In this document: piece by piece, positions 24,302-33,300 of the stretch
Position numbering within the stretch: position 1 is the first letter of the stretch
Layout of the letters: every line of letters begins with the position of its first letter
Source: Herbidospora sakaeratensis
GTDB taxonomy: Bacteria > Actinomycetota > Actinomycetes > Streptosporangiales > Streptosporangiaceae
NCBI RefSeq assembly: GCF_001570525.1
Contig: NZ_BBXC01000011.1
Coordinates: forward strand, 476,113-540,112
Reading direction: 5' to 3'
Length of the DNA: 64,000 bases
Notes under the pieces: model-generated
What the model was told of the DNA's origin: nothing
The model's input: only the letters and a program-made list of their open reading frames with translations
Databases searched by the model: none
Made by a program: the position numbers and the translations under genes

Positions 24302-24866
24302 CCCACACCGGCTCCAGCAGCAGGAGCACCCCGAAGATCGCGAACGCGGCGGCTGCGCCGTACTTGATCCACTTCTCCGGCAGGTGCTTGCCCAGCAGCC
24401 CGCCGACCACGATGGCCAGGGCGTCGGCGGCCACCATGCCGACCGTGGAGCCGATCCAGGTGCCGACCCAGCCGTACTGGGTGGCCAGGGTGATGGTGGC
24501 GAGCATGGTCTTGTCGCCGAGCTCGCTCAGGAAGAACGCGACCGTCACGGCCAGCAGCACCGACTTGGTGGCCCGCTTGGCCTTCGCGGCCTCCTCGTCG
24601 CTCAGGGCGTCGCCGCGCAGCGTCCAGGCCGCGAAGCCGAGGAAGGCGAGGCCGGCCACGATGGAGATCGCGGTGGTCGGGAGGTTGTCACCGATGAGAC
24701 CGCCGAGCGCGACGGAGAACAGGTGGACGACGGTCGTCGCGATCGTGATGCCGGCCAGGACCGGAAGGGGCCGGAACCTGGTGGCGAAGGTCATGGCCAT
24801 CAGCTGGCTCTTGTCGCCCAGCTCCGCCACGAAGATCACGGCGAGGGAGATCCAGAACGCTTCCAC
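24294..24866 (-). CDS. GDT1/UPF0016-family cation exporter (probably Mn2+)
   Basis: A 190-residue membrane protein with six or seven helices and the two diagnostic acidic motifs of the family: VAELGDKSQLMA in helix 1 and LSELGDKTMLAT after the central loop. Family members (bacterial MneA/Mnx, yeast Gdt1, human TMEM165) move Mn2+ or Ca2+ across membranes. A yybP-ykoY (Mn2+) riboswitch lies directly upstream on the same strand, which strongly favours Mn2+ efflux induced by manganese. The start is GTG 24866 with an AAAGG site upstream. Confidence 0.93.
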   Translation of the reverse strand: MEAFWISLAVIFVAELGDKSQLMAMTFATRFRPLPVLAGITIATTVVHLFSVALGGLIGDNLPTTAISIVAGLAFLGFAAWTLRGDALSDEEAAKAKRATKSVLLAVTVAFFLSELGDKTMLATITLATQYGWVGTWIGSTVGMVAADALAIVVGGLLGKHLPEKWIKYGAAAAFAIFGVLLLLEPVWAS

Positions 24867-24921
24867 TCGGGGTCGCCTTTCGCATCAGCGCGACCGGGCC
24901 GAGTTCTGCCGGGGAGCATCA

Positions 24922-25061
24922 CTTCGGCCCGGCAGCGTAAAAAACACTGTCGGGCCGAAGGTCTCGTCCGCCACACGGGCCTCCGCGGCCGGACGCACGC
25001 TCTTCATCAAACGCGTGCGTCAGTGTGTCGACCGGCGGTGTTGTGGACTACTCCCCTTCGG
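24922..25061 (-). promoter_or_regulatory. yybP-ykoY manganese riboswitch
   Basis: On the minus strand the conserved aptamer motif GGGGAGTAG follows the P1 strand CCGAAGG (25061-25055). The aptamer closes with GAGA and the other P1 strand CCTTCGG (24961-24955), about 107 bases. The same 3' strand can instead pair within a 10-bp hairpin, CTTCGGCCCG (24960-24951) with CGGGCCGAAG (24931-24922), so aptamer and hairpin are mutually exclusive. This is the aptamer class that binds Mn2+, and the downstream gene is a GDT1-family exporter, its common target. The aptamer begins right behind the murB stop codon. Confidence 0.88.
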
Positions 25062-25067
25062 GCTGTC

Positions 25068-26096
25068 TTACAGACTAACGCCTATCATCACGGGTTCATT
25101 CACCAGGGTCACCCCGAACTTCGCTTTGACCCCATCTCGGACTTCTCGGGCAAGCTCCAGGAGCTCCTCCGCCGTGGCCTCACCGGTGGGGTTGGTGAGG
25201 GCGAGGGTGTGCTTGGTCGACACCCTGACCGGGCCCTTGGCGTAGCCCTTGGGAAAGCCGGCGTTCTCGATCAGCCACGCCGCCGGGACCTTCACGGCGT
25301 CGTCGCCGGCCGGCCAGCGCGGATAGCCGGGGGCCAGCTTCTCGAGCTCGTCGGCCTGCGCCCGGCCCAGGATCGGGTTGGTGAAGAACGACCCGGCGCT
25401 GATGGTGTCGGGGTCGTCGGGGTCGAGCACCATGCCCTTGCCCCGGCGCAGCTCCAGCACCCGCGCGCGAGCCCTCGCCAGCGGCACCCGCTCGCCGGGC
25501 GCGACGCCCAGGCTCCTGGCCAGCTCGGCGTAGGCCAGCGGCTGCGAGAGCTCGTCGTTCTCGAGGTTGTACGTCACCGACAGCACCACGAACCGGTCGA
25601 GGGCGCCCTTGAAGGCGCTGTCGCGGTAGGCGAACCCGCACTGCGCGGCCTCCAGGTCGAGGATCTCCCGGTGGCGGCGGTCGTAGACGCGGACCGCGAC
25701 GATCGTCTGGGAGACGTCCTGGCCGTAGGCGCCCACGTTCTGGATCGGGGTCGACCCGACCAGGCCGGGGATGCCCGACAGGCACTCGACCCCCGACAGC
25801 CCCTCGGCCACGCAGCGCTCGACGAGCGGATCCCAGTCTTCCCCGGCGGCGGCCGTCACCAGGCCGCCGTAGGTCACCACGCCGCGGGTGCCGACCCTGA
25901 CCACCAGGCCGTCGAACCCGGCGTCGGAGAGCACCAGATTGCTCCCGCCCCCGAGGATCAGCACCGGCTCGCCCCGCCGGTCGGCCGCGGAGACCAGCTC
26001 GACGAGCCGCTCCTCGGTCTCGGCCGTGACAAAGGCCCGCGCGTTCCCGCCCAGCCGCAACGTCGTGTACGGCGCCAGCCGCACCCCCTCTTCCAT
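25068..26096 (-). CDS. murB: UDP-N-acetylmuramate dehydrogenase MurB
   Basis: A 342-residue flavoenzyme that reduces UDP-GlcNAc-enolpyruvate to UDP-MurNAc with NADPH in peptidoglycan precursor synthesis. FAD-binding and catalytic motifs are complete: TTLRLGGNARAFV, ILGGGSNLVLSD, CLSGIPGLVGSTPIQNVGAYGQD, the catalytic serine in SAGSFFTNPIL, and AAWLIENAGFPKGY. It sits downstream of hadA-hadB as in many actinobacteria. A manganese riboswitch for the next gene starts immediately after its stop. Confidence 0.95.
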   Translation of the reverse strand: MEEGVRLAPYTTLRLGGNARAFVTAETEERLVELVSAADRRGEPVLILGGGSNLVLSDAGFDGLVVRVGTRGVVTYGGLVTAAAGEDWDPLVERCVAEGLSGVECLSGIPGLVGSTPIQNVGAYGQDVSQTIVAVRVYDRRHREILDLEAAQCGFAYRDSAFKGALDRFVVLSVTYNLENDELSQPLAYAELARSLGVAPGERVPLARARARVLELRRGKGMVLDPDDPDTISAGSFFTNPILGRAQADELEKLAPGYPRWPAGDDAVKVPAAWLIENAGFPKGYAKGPVRVSTKHTLALTNPTGEATAEELLELAREVRDGVKAKFGVTLVNEPVMIGVSL

Positions 26097-26106
26097 GGCC
26101 GCCAGC

Positions 26107-27177
26107 CTAACGGCGCAGCAGAGCGAGCACTCTGTCGTAGGTCCGCGTCGACTCCTCGTCGCGGTAGGCGGCCTCGGTGTCGAAATAGCCCCGGTGGCGG
26201 GCCTGACGCACCGGCAGGTCCTTCTCCGGTACGACCAGACGTCCCGGGAGCATGAGGGAGAACTCCAGGTCGGCGTTGCGGTAGAAGCGCGCGTGCTCCG
26301 GGAATCCGCCGATCCGCAGGGCCTTGGCCCGGTTGACGGCGAACAGGTAGCCGAGCAGCGCGGTGACCTCTCCGGCCCCCGCGTCGCGCCACTCGGCGCC
26401 GCCCGGCTCGGGCTCGACGCCCTTCCACCCGGCCCCCACCACGTCGGGCACCTCCAGCGCCCGCAGCAGCGGCCTGATCGCGTCGCCTTCGAGGATCGTC
26501 GAGGTCTCCATGAGCACGTGGACGTCGGCGGTGTCGAGCTGGAGCAGCTTGGTGCGCGCCGGGCCCCACTCGGCGGTGCCGCCGCGCCAGTGGGGCTTCT
26601 CGGCGACGTGCCAGACCCGGATCCGGTCGGGGTTGGCCTCGGCCAGTTCGTGCAGGGCGTCTCCGGCGCCGTCGACGTTGCCGAGGTCGAGCGCGATGAT
26701 CCCGGCGTCGCTGTGCGCCAGCAGCGCCGCGACGCAGGCCCGCACGTCGTCGGGCCACCCGTCGACCAGCAGCGCCACCGACGCGGTCAGCTTCGGGATG
26801 TCGATCTGCCGGTCGACCCGCGAGGTGGCCAGCGCGCCGTCCCAGAGGGCCTGCGAGGCGGCCATCGACGGGGTGCCCGCGTCGTTGAGCGCGGTCTCGG
26901 TGATCGAGCCCGGGTAGGGCACGGTCGACTTCACGTCGGGCTCGCCGGGCGGGCGGCCCTCGATGATCGACGAGACCGGGATCGACCGGACGCTCGGCCA
27001 GATCTCGTAGCGGGGGCGTTCGGTCAGCTCGAAGCCGCCGGCGGGCGTGTCGTAGACGTCCCAGCCGGCGTCCATGAGCTCGTGGCGCAGCCGCTCGGCG
27101 GCCTCGAAGTCGTTGTCGGCTCGGGCGGCGGCGCGGCGTTCGGCGATTTCGACGACGTCAAGCGGTGGTTTGCTCAC
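26107..27177 (-). CDS. Glycosyltransferase-like protein with a CysS-tail-like N-terminus
   Basis: A 356-residue protein. Residues 1-50 (VVEIAERRAAARADNDFEAAERLRHELMDAGWDVYDTPAGGFEL) closely resemble the C-terminal helical segment of cysteinyl-tRNA synthetases. The remainder has the look of a family 2 glycosyltransferase: SVALLVDGWPDDVRACVAALLAHSDAGIIALDLGNVDGAG at the start, VLMETSTILEGDAIRPLLRAL in the acceptor region and a final FAVNRAKALRIGGFPEHARFYRNADLEFSL. The start GTG 27177 is chosen because the overlapping ATG is out of frame. It lies between hadB and murB. The donor and acceptor are unknown. Confidence 0.75.
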   Translation of the reverse strand: MSKPPLDVVEIAERRAAARADNDFEAAERLRHELMDAGWDVYDTPAGGFELTERPRYEIWPSVRSIPVSSIIEGRPPGEPDVKSTVPYPGSITETALNDAGTPSMAASQALWDGALATSRVDRQIDIPKLTASVALLVDGWPDDVRACVAALLAHSDAGIIALDLGNVDGAGDALHELAEANPDRIRVWHVAEKPHWRGGTAEWGPARTKLLQLDTADVHVLMETSTILEGDAIRPLLRALEVPDVVGAGWKGVEPEPGGAEWRDAGAGEVTALLGYLFAVNRAKALRIGGFPEHARFYRNADLEFSLMLPGRLVVPEKDLPVRQARHRGYFDTEAAYRDEESTRTYDRVLALLRR

Positions 27178-27197
27178 ATGTGGAGCGCTACCCAGGC

Positions 27198-27626
27198 TCA
27201 GACGAGCTGAACTACGGCCCTGGCCTTGGAGAGCACGCGCGAGTCGCCCGACCGGGCGGTCAGCACGACGATCACCCGCTTGTCGGGCAGCTTCTCCTCG
27301 ATGATCCCGGAGACGCTGATCGTGGCGCCGTTGTCGTCGTCGGGCACGACCACCATCGACGAGAACCGCACGCCGTAGTCGACGACGGCGGCCGGGTCGC
27401 CGGCCCAGTCGGTGACGTAGCGGCCGCCCTGGGCCATCGTGTACATGCCATGGGCGATCACGTCGGGCAGGCCGACGGACTTGGCGAACCGCTCGTTCCA
27501 GTGGATGGGGTTGAAGTCGCCGGAGGCGCCGGCGTACATGACCAGGTTGACCCGCTGGACCTGGTATTCGGCGGCGGGCAGCTCCTGGCCCTGCTCGACC
27601 TCGTCCCACTTGATGGTGGCGCCCAT
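27198..27626 (-). CDS. hadB: HadB-type (R)-hydroxyacyl dehydratase subunit (MaoC-like)
   Basis: A 142-residue hotdog-fold protein with the hydratase 2 motif ASGDFNPIHWNERFAKSVGLPDVIAHGMYTMAQ, where the Asp and His of D(x4)H are catalytic. It resembles HadB of mycobacterial FAS-II and the MaoC-domain proteins conserved next to rpmG in actinobacteria. It pairs with the upstream hadA gene (2 bases between stop and start), so the heterodimer should dehydrate a 3-hydroxyacyl-thioester in the cytoplasm. The actual acyl substrate in this organism is not known. Confidence 0.9.
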   Translation of the reverse strand: MGATIKWDEVEQGQELPAAEYQVQRVNLVMYAGASGDFNPIHWNERFAKSVGLPDVIAHGMYTMAQGGRYVTDWAGDPAAVVDYGVRFSSMVVVPDDDNGATISVSGIIEEKLPDKRVIVVLTARSGDSRVLSKARAVVQLV

Positions 27627-27628
27627 GG

Positions 27629-28078
27629 TTACTTCGCACCTCCGCGCTCGACGATGACGTTGAAGCTGGTGCAGACGGGCTCGCCGTCGACCGTGGTGAC
27701 GTCGCCGCGCACGGTCACGAACTCGTTGCGGCCGACCGAGCGGATCTCGGAGATCGTCGAGGTGCACAGCAGCTGGTCGCCGGCGTAGATCGGCCGCTCG
27801 TAGGTGAACCGCTGCTCGCCGTGGACGACCATCGACCAGTCGAGCCCGAACTCGGGGTCGTTGAGGCCCTCGCCCGCGCCCGCCAGGGCGAAGACGATCG
27901 GGAAGGTCGGCGGGGCGACCACGTCGGGGTGCCCGGCGGCCTTGGCGGCCTCGGAGTCACGGTAGATCGGGTTCGAGTCGCCGATCGCGGCGGCGAACTC
28001 CTTGATCTTCAGGCGGCTGACCTCGTAGGGCGCCGGCGACGAGTACGCCCGCCCAATGAAGTCGCGATTCAACGCCAT
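27629..28078 (-). CDS. hadA: HadA-type dehydratase subunit (UPF0336)
   Basis: A 149-residue hotdog protein with the HadA/UPF0336 layout: MALNRDFIGRAYSSPAPYEVSRLKIKEFAAAIGDSNPIY at the start, VVAPPTFPIVFALAG, and RPIYAGDQLLCTSTISEIRS. HadA subunits lack the full catalytic pair and bind the acyl chain, while HadB supplies catalysis. It follows rpmG on the same strand after a 242-base gap that contains a terminator and the 42-bp repeat. Confidence 0.9.
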   Translation of the reverse strand: MALNRDFIGRAYSSPAPYEVSRLKIKEFAAAIGDSNPIYRDSEAAKAAGHPDVVAPPTFPIVFALAGAGEGLNDPEFGLDWSMVVHGEQRFTYERPIYAGDQLLCTSTISEIRSVGRNEFVTVRGDVTTVDGEPVCTSFNVIVERGGAK

Positions 28079-28173
28079 CGGGGCGCTCCTCGTCGTTGAT
28101 CAGTGCTGCTGGACGACCAGTTCTACCGTACGGCCGAACAGAGCGAGAACCGAGAAGGTGACGCCGATGAAAA

Positions 28174-28216
28174 CGCGACTAACCGGCGGCCCTGAGTGGC
28201 GTCGCCGGTTTTCGCG
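28174..28216 (-). terminator. Terminator hairpin between rpmG and hadA
   Basis: The arms CGCGACTAACCGGCG (28174-28188) and CGCCGGTTTTCGCG (28203-28216) pair over 13 positions with a small internal mismatch. Read on the minus strand the stem is followed by TTTTC. It should end the rpmG transcript, and the 42-bp repeat copy 2 lies between it and rpmG. Confidence 0.75.
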
Positions 28217-28221
28217 TGTGC

Positions 28222-28263
28222 AAGCGAGATGCGGACGGCCGAAGGCCGACCGTGGCTCGCGCT
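28222..28263. repeat. 42-bp hairpin repeat, copy 2
   Basis: This is 41/42 identical to 21106-21147; the one difference is G to A at position 14, in the unpaired purine opposite an A in the proposed stem. Here it lies 57 bases downstream of the rpmG stop codon and just before the rpmG terminator, so in the rpmG transcript it would be in the 3' untranslated region. Confidence 0.8.
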
Positions 28264-28320
28264 GGGAATCTGCCTCAAGCAACCCGCGCCTGCGGCTGGG
28301 GGGCCGCCGGGCGTCGTGAA

Positions 28321-28485
28321 CTAGCGGGTCTCGCGGTGAGCCTGGTGAGTCTTGCAGTTGGGGCAGTACTTCTTCAGCTCAAGCCGATCCGGGTCGTTGC
28401 GCCGGTTCTTCCGCGTGATGTAGTTGCGGTGCTTGCACTCCTGGCAGGCCAGCGTGATCTTCGGCCTAACGTCGGTGGCAGCCAC
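28321..28485 (-). CDS. rpmG: Ribosomal protein bL33
   Basis: A 54-residue large-subunit ribosomal protein, [54 protein letters not shown] in pattern: the CxxC pairs (CQEC and CPNC) show it is the zinc-binding form. The start is GTG 28485. Its neighbours, tRNA-Met and tRNA-Thr upstream and hadA-hadB-murB downstream, reproduce the arrangement common in actinobacteria. Confidence 0.97.
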   Translation of the reverse strand: MAATDVRPKITLACQECKHRNYITRKNRRNDPDRLELKKYCPNCKTHQAHRETR

Positions 28486-28560
28486 GTGGGAGTGCCTTTC
28501 TACGTCTGGGACTACTGGACAACCCGAACCGGTCCCTGTGAAGGGAGCCCGGAAGGGTAG

Positions 28561-28634
28561 TAGCGGAGGCCGGACTTGAACCGGCGACACAACGATTATG
28601 AGCCGTTTGCTCTGCCTGACTGAGCTACTCCGCC
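28561..28634 (-). tRNA. tRNA-Met (CAT)
   Basis: The minus strand folds as a cloverleaf: acceptor GGCGGAG/CTCCGCT (one G-U), D arm with AGCTCAGTCAGGCAGAGC, anticodon loop CTCATAA giving CAT, and T arm GCCGGTTCAAGTCCGGC. CCA is not encoded. It lies 75 bases upstream of rpmG. The first acceptor pair is G1-U72 rather than the C1-A72 mismatch of initiators, so it is read as an elongator, or an Ile-CAT if modified. Confidence 0.93.
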
Positions 28635-28827
28635 TGGAGGCCGACGAAAACTGACCGGCCACGCAAGGATACCCGACCCATGCGAGTGCCACACACGCGG
28701 TATTTCGCCGGGGAACGGGTTTGAGAATTCACGGGTGAATCCTCAAATCACTTTCGCGGGGATTGCTTTTCACCCGCCAAGCCAAAAGCCCCACCCGAAT
28801 TCATCGGATAGGACCTGTTGGCTTTAG

Positions 28828-28900
28828 AGCCCCCAAACGGAATCGAACCGTTGACCTTCTCCTTACCATGGAGACGCTCTGCCGACTGAGCTATAGGGGC
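28828..28900 (-). tRNA. tRNA-Thr (GGT)
   Basis: The 73-base minus-strand sequence folds with acceptor GCCCCTA/TGGGGGC, D arm AGCTCAGTCGGCAGAGC, anticodon stem TCTCC/GGAGA with loop ATGGTAA (anticodon GGT), and T arm ACGGTTCGATTCCGT. CCA is not encoded. Confidence 0.95.
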
Positions 28901-28981
28901 GGGCCCGGTGTTCGCTCTCGCGTTCCCGGACAGGTAAACCATACACGTCCCCCGCAGTGGATGCGAAATCCAATCGGACGG

Positions 28982-29419
28982 CTATGGGGTCTGGAGTGTC
29001 CCGACGAGGTCGGCGCCCTGTTCCTGGGCCGACTGCAGGTCGTCGGGCTCGATCGTGAAGCCGGTGAAGTAGGTGCGCCCGGCCTTCCCGACGGGGGTCG
29101 AGAGGGTGATCTTCGCCTCATAGGGCCGTTCGAGGCAGTCGGGCAGGCACCAGCTCCCGGTCAGCTTGCCGCGGCCTTCGGCGGTGTCGGGGCCCCACTT
29201 GTCCCACACGAGCTTGTTCATGGTGGAGAACTCGGAGATGACCAGGTCGGCCGGCTTCTGGGCGGGCGAGCCCTGTTCGTCGCCGAAGAAGTTCAGCACG
29301 TAGACGTCCTGTGCCGACGACGTGGACGCGGCAGGGGGCGTCGGGCTCGGGATCCCGTCGGCCGGGGAGCCGCAGGCGACGAGCGCGACGCAGAAGGCGA
29401 GCACAGTGACCAGGCGCAT
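28982..29419 (-). CDS. Putative lipoprotein of unknown function
   Basis: A 145-residue exported protein. The signal peptide ends in a lipobox (VTVLAFCVALVACGSP), so the cysteine at about residue 16 should be lipidated and anchor it to the outer face of the membrane. A Pro/Ser/Thr linker follows, then a domain of about 105 residues (VYVLNFFGDEQGS..LVISEFSTMNKLVWDKWGPDTAEGRGKLTGSWCLPDCLERPYEAKI..). Two cysteines (CLPDC) could form a disulphide. I do not recognise the domain. Confidence 0.82.
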   Translation of the reverse strand: MRLVTVLAFCVALVACGSPADGIPSPTPPAASTSSAQDVYVLNFFGDEQGSPAQKPADLVISEFSTMNKLVWDKWGPDTAEGRGKLTGSWCLPDCLERPYEAKITLSTPVGKAGRTYFTGFTIEPDDLQSAQEQGADLVGTLQTP

Positions 29420-29472
29420 GTCTCGACGGTAAACGGCCTGGTCGGGAAATCACCGTTACCTGGGGGTGTTTG

Positions 29473-29652
29473 TTATGGCCGCAGGGAGACGACCTCGCAG
29501 AGGTCGGCCAGGTCGACGAACCGGGCGACCTCCGCGACGGAGAAGCAGTCGGCCAGATGCCGGCCATGTCGTTCGACACGCAGGACTTGACGGTCGCCGA
29601 ACACCCCGGGCACGATCGCGTAGCCGTCGGGCCCCACCCATCGACTCCTCAT
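29473..29652 (-). CDS. Small protein of unknown function (59 residues)
   Basis: The minus strand from ATG 29652 encodes MRSRWVGPDGYAIVPGVFGD followed by RQVLRVERHGRHLADCFSVAEVARFVDLADLCEVVSLRP. The residue pattern looks like a compact alpha/beta domain and the codon third positions are G/C-rich, unlike the competing arginine-rich frame across the same bases. Similar short proteins beginning with a WxGPDGYAIVP-type motif are, from memory, found scattered in actinobacteria. The upstream ribosome site is weak. Function unknown. Confidence 0.55.
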   Translation of the reverse strand: MRSRWVGPDGYAIVPGVFGDRQVLRVERHGRHLADCFSVAEVARFVDLADLCEVVSLRP

Positions 29653-29751
29653 AGCCCGACAAACTAGCGTCCCGCACCGTCAATTTCGCCTCATGCGCCA
29701 CACCAAGTAGACCCCAGGTCTCCGCTAAGCACCGGGGCGCATCGTCGGGGC

Positions 29752-30366
29752 ATGACGACCCCCGATCTGACCGGCATCCGGATCATCCACCGGGCCATGC
29801 GCGGCGACCTGCACCGTCTCGTCGCCCTCACCGAGCGCCTCGCGGCCACCACGCCCACCCGGGCCCGGGCCATCGCCCACTTCGTGGGGCGGATCACCCA
29901 CACCATCCACCAGCACCACACGCGGGAAGACGAGATCGTGTGGCCGCTGATCGAGCGGTCGGCGGGCGCCGCCGCCGACCTGTCCGACCTGACCGAGGAC
30001 CACTCGCTGCTCGACCCGCTGCTGAACGAGGCCGACGCCGCCGCGGCCGCGTTCGCCGCCGGCGGCGACGCCAAACCCCTCCACCTGGCCCTCAAACGCC
30101 TCTCGGAGCTCCTCGACGAGCACATCGAGGAGGAGGAACGCCGGATCTTCCCGGTGGTCCTCCAGTACGTCACCGAGAAGGACTGGGCCGACGCCGAGAC
30201 CCGGATCCGCAAGGGCGGCGACATCCGCTTCGACCTGTGCTGGATCGGCCAGTACGCCACCCCCGAGGAGATGGCGCGCATCAGGAGGATGGGCCCGGTG
30301 GTCGTCCTGATGCTGGCCCTGCTGCGCCCGGGTCACCGGCGGCGGCAGCGGCTCATCTTCGGCTGA
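29752..30366 (+). CDS. Hemerythrin HHE-domain protein
   Basis: A 204-residue cytoplasmic protein. Its first ~150 residues form the four-helix hemerythrin-like domain with the iron-ligand pattern: IHRAMRGDLHRL, HTIHQHHTREDEIVWPLIE, LTEDHSLLDPLL and LLDEHIEEEERRIFPVV. Such proteins bind a di-iron centre and act in oxygen, NO or iron sensing and storage. The remaining ~55 residues are a family-typical C-terminal extension. The gene is convergent with the BTAD regulator and overlaps its 3' end by 14 bases. Confidence 0.92.
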   Translation: MTTPDLTGIRIIHRAMRGDLHRLVALTERLAATTPTRARAIAHFVGRITHTIHQHHTREDEIVWPLIERSAGAAADLSDLTEDHSLLDPLLNEADAAAAAFAAGGDAKPLHLALKRLSELLDEHIEEEERRIFPVVLQYVTEKDWADAETRIRKGGDIRFDLCWIGQYATPEEMARIRRMGPVVVLMLALLRPGHRRRQRLIFG

Positions 30367-33300
30367 GCGCCTCCCGTGCCCGGCCGGCCCAGAACGCCGA
30401 CCCGACCTTCTCCGCCACCTCGACCGCGGCGGCGTAGTGGCCGCGCGCGGCCGTCTCGTCGCCCAGGTAGCGGGCCAGGTCGCCCAGGAAGTGGTCGACC
30501 GGCCCGTGGGTGACCGAGCCGCTGGCCAGCCCCGCCATCTCCCCGGCCAGCGGCGTCAGCTGCGCGTACGTCTGCCGGCAGCCCTCGATGTGGTCGAGGG
30601 CCATGGCGGTCTGGGCCCGCATCGTCAGCACCAGCGACTGGTAGACGCCCGGGAAGGGCAGCTCGCCGGGCTGCCAGCGGGCCCTGGCCTCCTCGATCCG
30701 CCCGGCGGCCACCAGCGCCCGCGAGTAGATCTCGTGGACGGTGTCCAGGTCCTTCCAGACGGCCTCGTAGTCGTCCATCAGGGTGCCGATGTCGCCGCGG
30801 GTGATGCCGATCGCCAGCCGGGCCATCAGGCCGAACGCGACCGCGTTGCCGTCGCCGATGGCGGCGAGTTGCGCGGCCAGCGCGACGACGGCCTGCTCGG
30901 CCTCGTCGAAGCGGCCCTCGATGTAGAGGTCGAGCGAGTCGAGCAGGGCGAAGACGCCGAGCAGGTGGGCGAACTGGCCGCTGGTCGAGCTGCCGGTGGC
31001 CAGCGTGGCGTAATTGCGGGCGCCGGGCCGGTCGCCCCGGGAGAGCGCCACCATGATCTTCATGTAGCGGCCCAGCGTCAGGTATCCCTGGAGGCCGTTG
31101 GCCTCGGCCACCTCGATCACGTCGTCGGCCAGCCGGTCGAGCTTGGCGCTCTTGCCCGAGTGGACGCAGGCCCAGTAACGCGCGTTGTACGCCATGCAGA
31201 GCAGCAGCGGATCGCCCAGGCCCTTGGCGATCTCGATCGCCTCCGCGCTGTCGCGTTCGAGCTGCTCGCCGCCGTAGGGCTCGGTCTCGTTGCACAGGGC
31301 CACCAGCAGGCGGCAGCGCGTCTCCCCCTCCGATCCGGGCAGGACGTCGTGGATGGCCTCGATCATGTCGAGGTCGAGCACGTGCTCGGTGACGATGCTC
31401 CAGATCAGCGGCACGTCGATCGAGGTGATCAGGCGGATCGTGGCGGCCCGGTCGCCGAGGCGGCGGGCCAGGGGGAGGGCCTGGCTCCGCAGCTTCTTGG
31501 CCGCGTTGACGTCGCCGGCGTGCGCGAGCGCCGAGACCAGGCGGCACTGGAGGTCGAACCGCCGCTCGTCTTCGGGGGCGATCTCCACGGCGCCGCTGAG
31601 GAGGGTGACGGCCTCGCGGTGGGCGTACAGGGAAGTGGCCTTCTCCGCGGCCCTGGCCGCGTAGGAGACGGCGCGGGCGGCGGTCGCGGCGGTGGCGGCG
31701 GCCAGCGCGTGGTGGGCCAGCGCGCCCGTGTCGCCCGGACGGATCGCCTCCAGCGCGTCGACGACCTTGCCGTGCAGGCGGGTGCGGCGCAGCCTCGGGA
31801 TGTCCTCGTAGAGGGTCTCCCTGACCAGCACGTGGGCGAACCTGACCTGCCCCGGGTGCGGCTCGGTGAGCAGGCCCGACAGCACCCCGGCCTCCAGGCC
31901 GTCGAGCACGGTGTCCTCGTCGGCGTCGCGCATCGCGATCAGCACGTCGGCGTCGGCGTCGCGGCCGACGACGGCGGCGTCTCTCAGCGTGGTCTGCGCG
32001 GTGGCGGGCAGCCGGGCGATGCGGCGGCGGATGACGTCGCGCACGCCCGGAGGCAGCCGGTAGACGGCCGTCATGCCCTCGGCGGCGAGCAGCCGCGCGG
32101 TCTCCGAGACGAACAGCGGGTTCCCGCCGGTCCGCTCGCCGAGCACGGCCAGCGTGGCCGGGCCGATGGAGACGCCCGAACGGTCGAGCACCAGCCGGGC
32201 GATGTCGTCGGGCCCCAGCCCTTCGAGGGTGAGGTGCTCGGCGGTCTGCGCGGCCAGCGCCGCGCCGGTGGCCATCAGGTCGGTGGTGGACTCGTCGGGC
32301 CGGTGGGTGAGCAGCACCATGACCGGCGTGCCGGCCAGCCGGGTGGCCAGGTGGCGCAGCAGGTGGAGGGTCTCGTCGTCGGCCCGGTGCACGTCCTCCA
32401 GCACGACCAGCAGCGGCGCGGTCAGCTCGGCCAGGTAGTCGCCGACCGCGCGGGCCAGCCAGAACTGCCCGACCGGCTCGGCGTCGTCGGCCAGCAGCGG
32501 CGCCAGTTTGGGCAGCAGGGCGGGCGCCGGCGGCCGGTTCGGCACGAGACTCCGGAGCACCTCCGACCAGGCCCAGGCGGGCGGCACGCCGCCGACGGTC
32601 TCCGGGCAGCGGCCCGCGGCGGTCGCCCAGCCGCGCGCCTGGAGCGCCGTGTCGAGGGCGGCGGCGACGGTCGACTTCCCCGACCCGGCGTCTCCCCCGA
32701 GCCACGCCACCCGGAACCCGCTCATGGCCTGCTCGGCGGCGCGGGTGAGCCGGTCGAGCTCGGCCCGGCGGCCGACGATCTCCTTCTCGGCCTCGCGCGC
32801 CGGGGTGGCCCTGATCGGCTCGGGCGGCGGGGTGAACTGCAGGGTCTCGGTCTGGTGGAGGATGTCGGACTCGAGCGTGCGCAGCGCGGGCCCGGGATCG
32901 ACGCCGAGTTCCTCGGCGAGGGTCTCGCGGGTACGCCGGATAACCGCCAGCGCCTCGGGCTGCCGCCCGGCCCGGTAGTAGGCCAGGGCGAGCAGTCTGA
33001 CCGCGTTCTCCCTGAGCGGGTGGGCGCTGACGTGCCGGTCGAGCTCGGCGACGACCTCGGCGTGCCGCCCCAGCGCGAGGGCCGCCTCGACGCGGTACTC
33101 GACCGCGACCAGCCGGAGCTCGTCGAGCTGCGCGGCCTCGGCCACGGCCCACTCCTCGTCGGCGAACTCGGCGTAGGCCGGGCCGGTCCAGAGGGCCAGG
33201 GCGGCGTCGAGCAGCCGGATGCGCTCGTTCGGGTCGTTCCTGGCGACCGCCTCGTCGACCAGCCGGGGGAAGTGCCACGCGTCGACGGCCTCGGGCGTCA

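Noticed and set aside
28561-28634. Initiator tRNA-Met
   Set aside because: The first acceptor pair is G1-U72 rather than the unpaired C1-A72 of bacterial initiators, so it is read as elongator Met.
24294-29000. secE-nusG and ribosomal protein operon expected beyond murB
   Set aside because: The genes after murB are the GDT1 exporter and a LAL regulator, so the usual downstream secE/nusG block is not here.
29456-29701. An 81-codon frame overlapping the 59-residue gene
   Set aside because: Although it has a GAGGAG before an internal ATG, its product is almost wholly Arg/Gly/Pro and shows no protein-like pattern.
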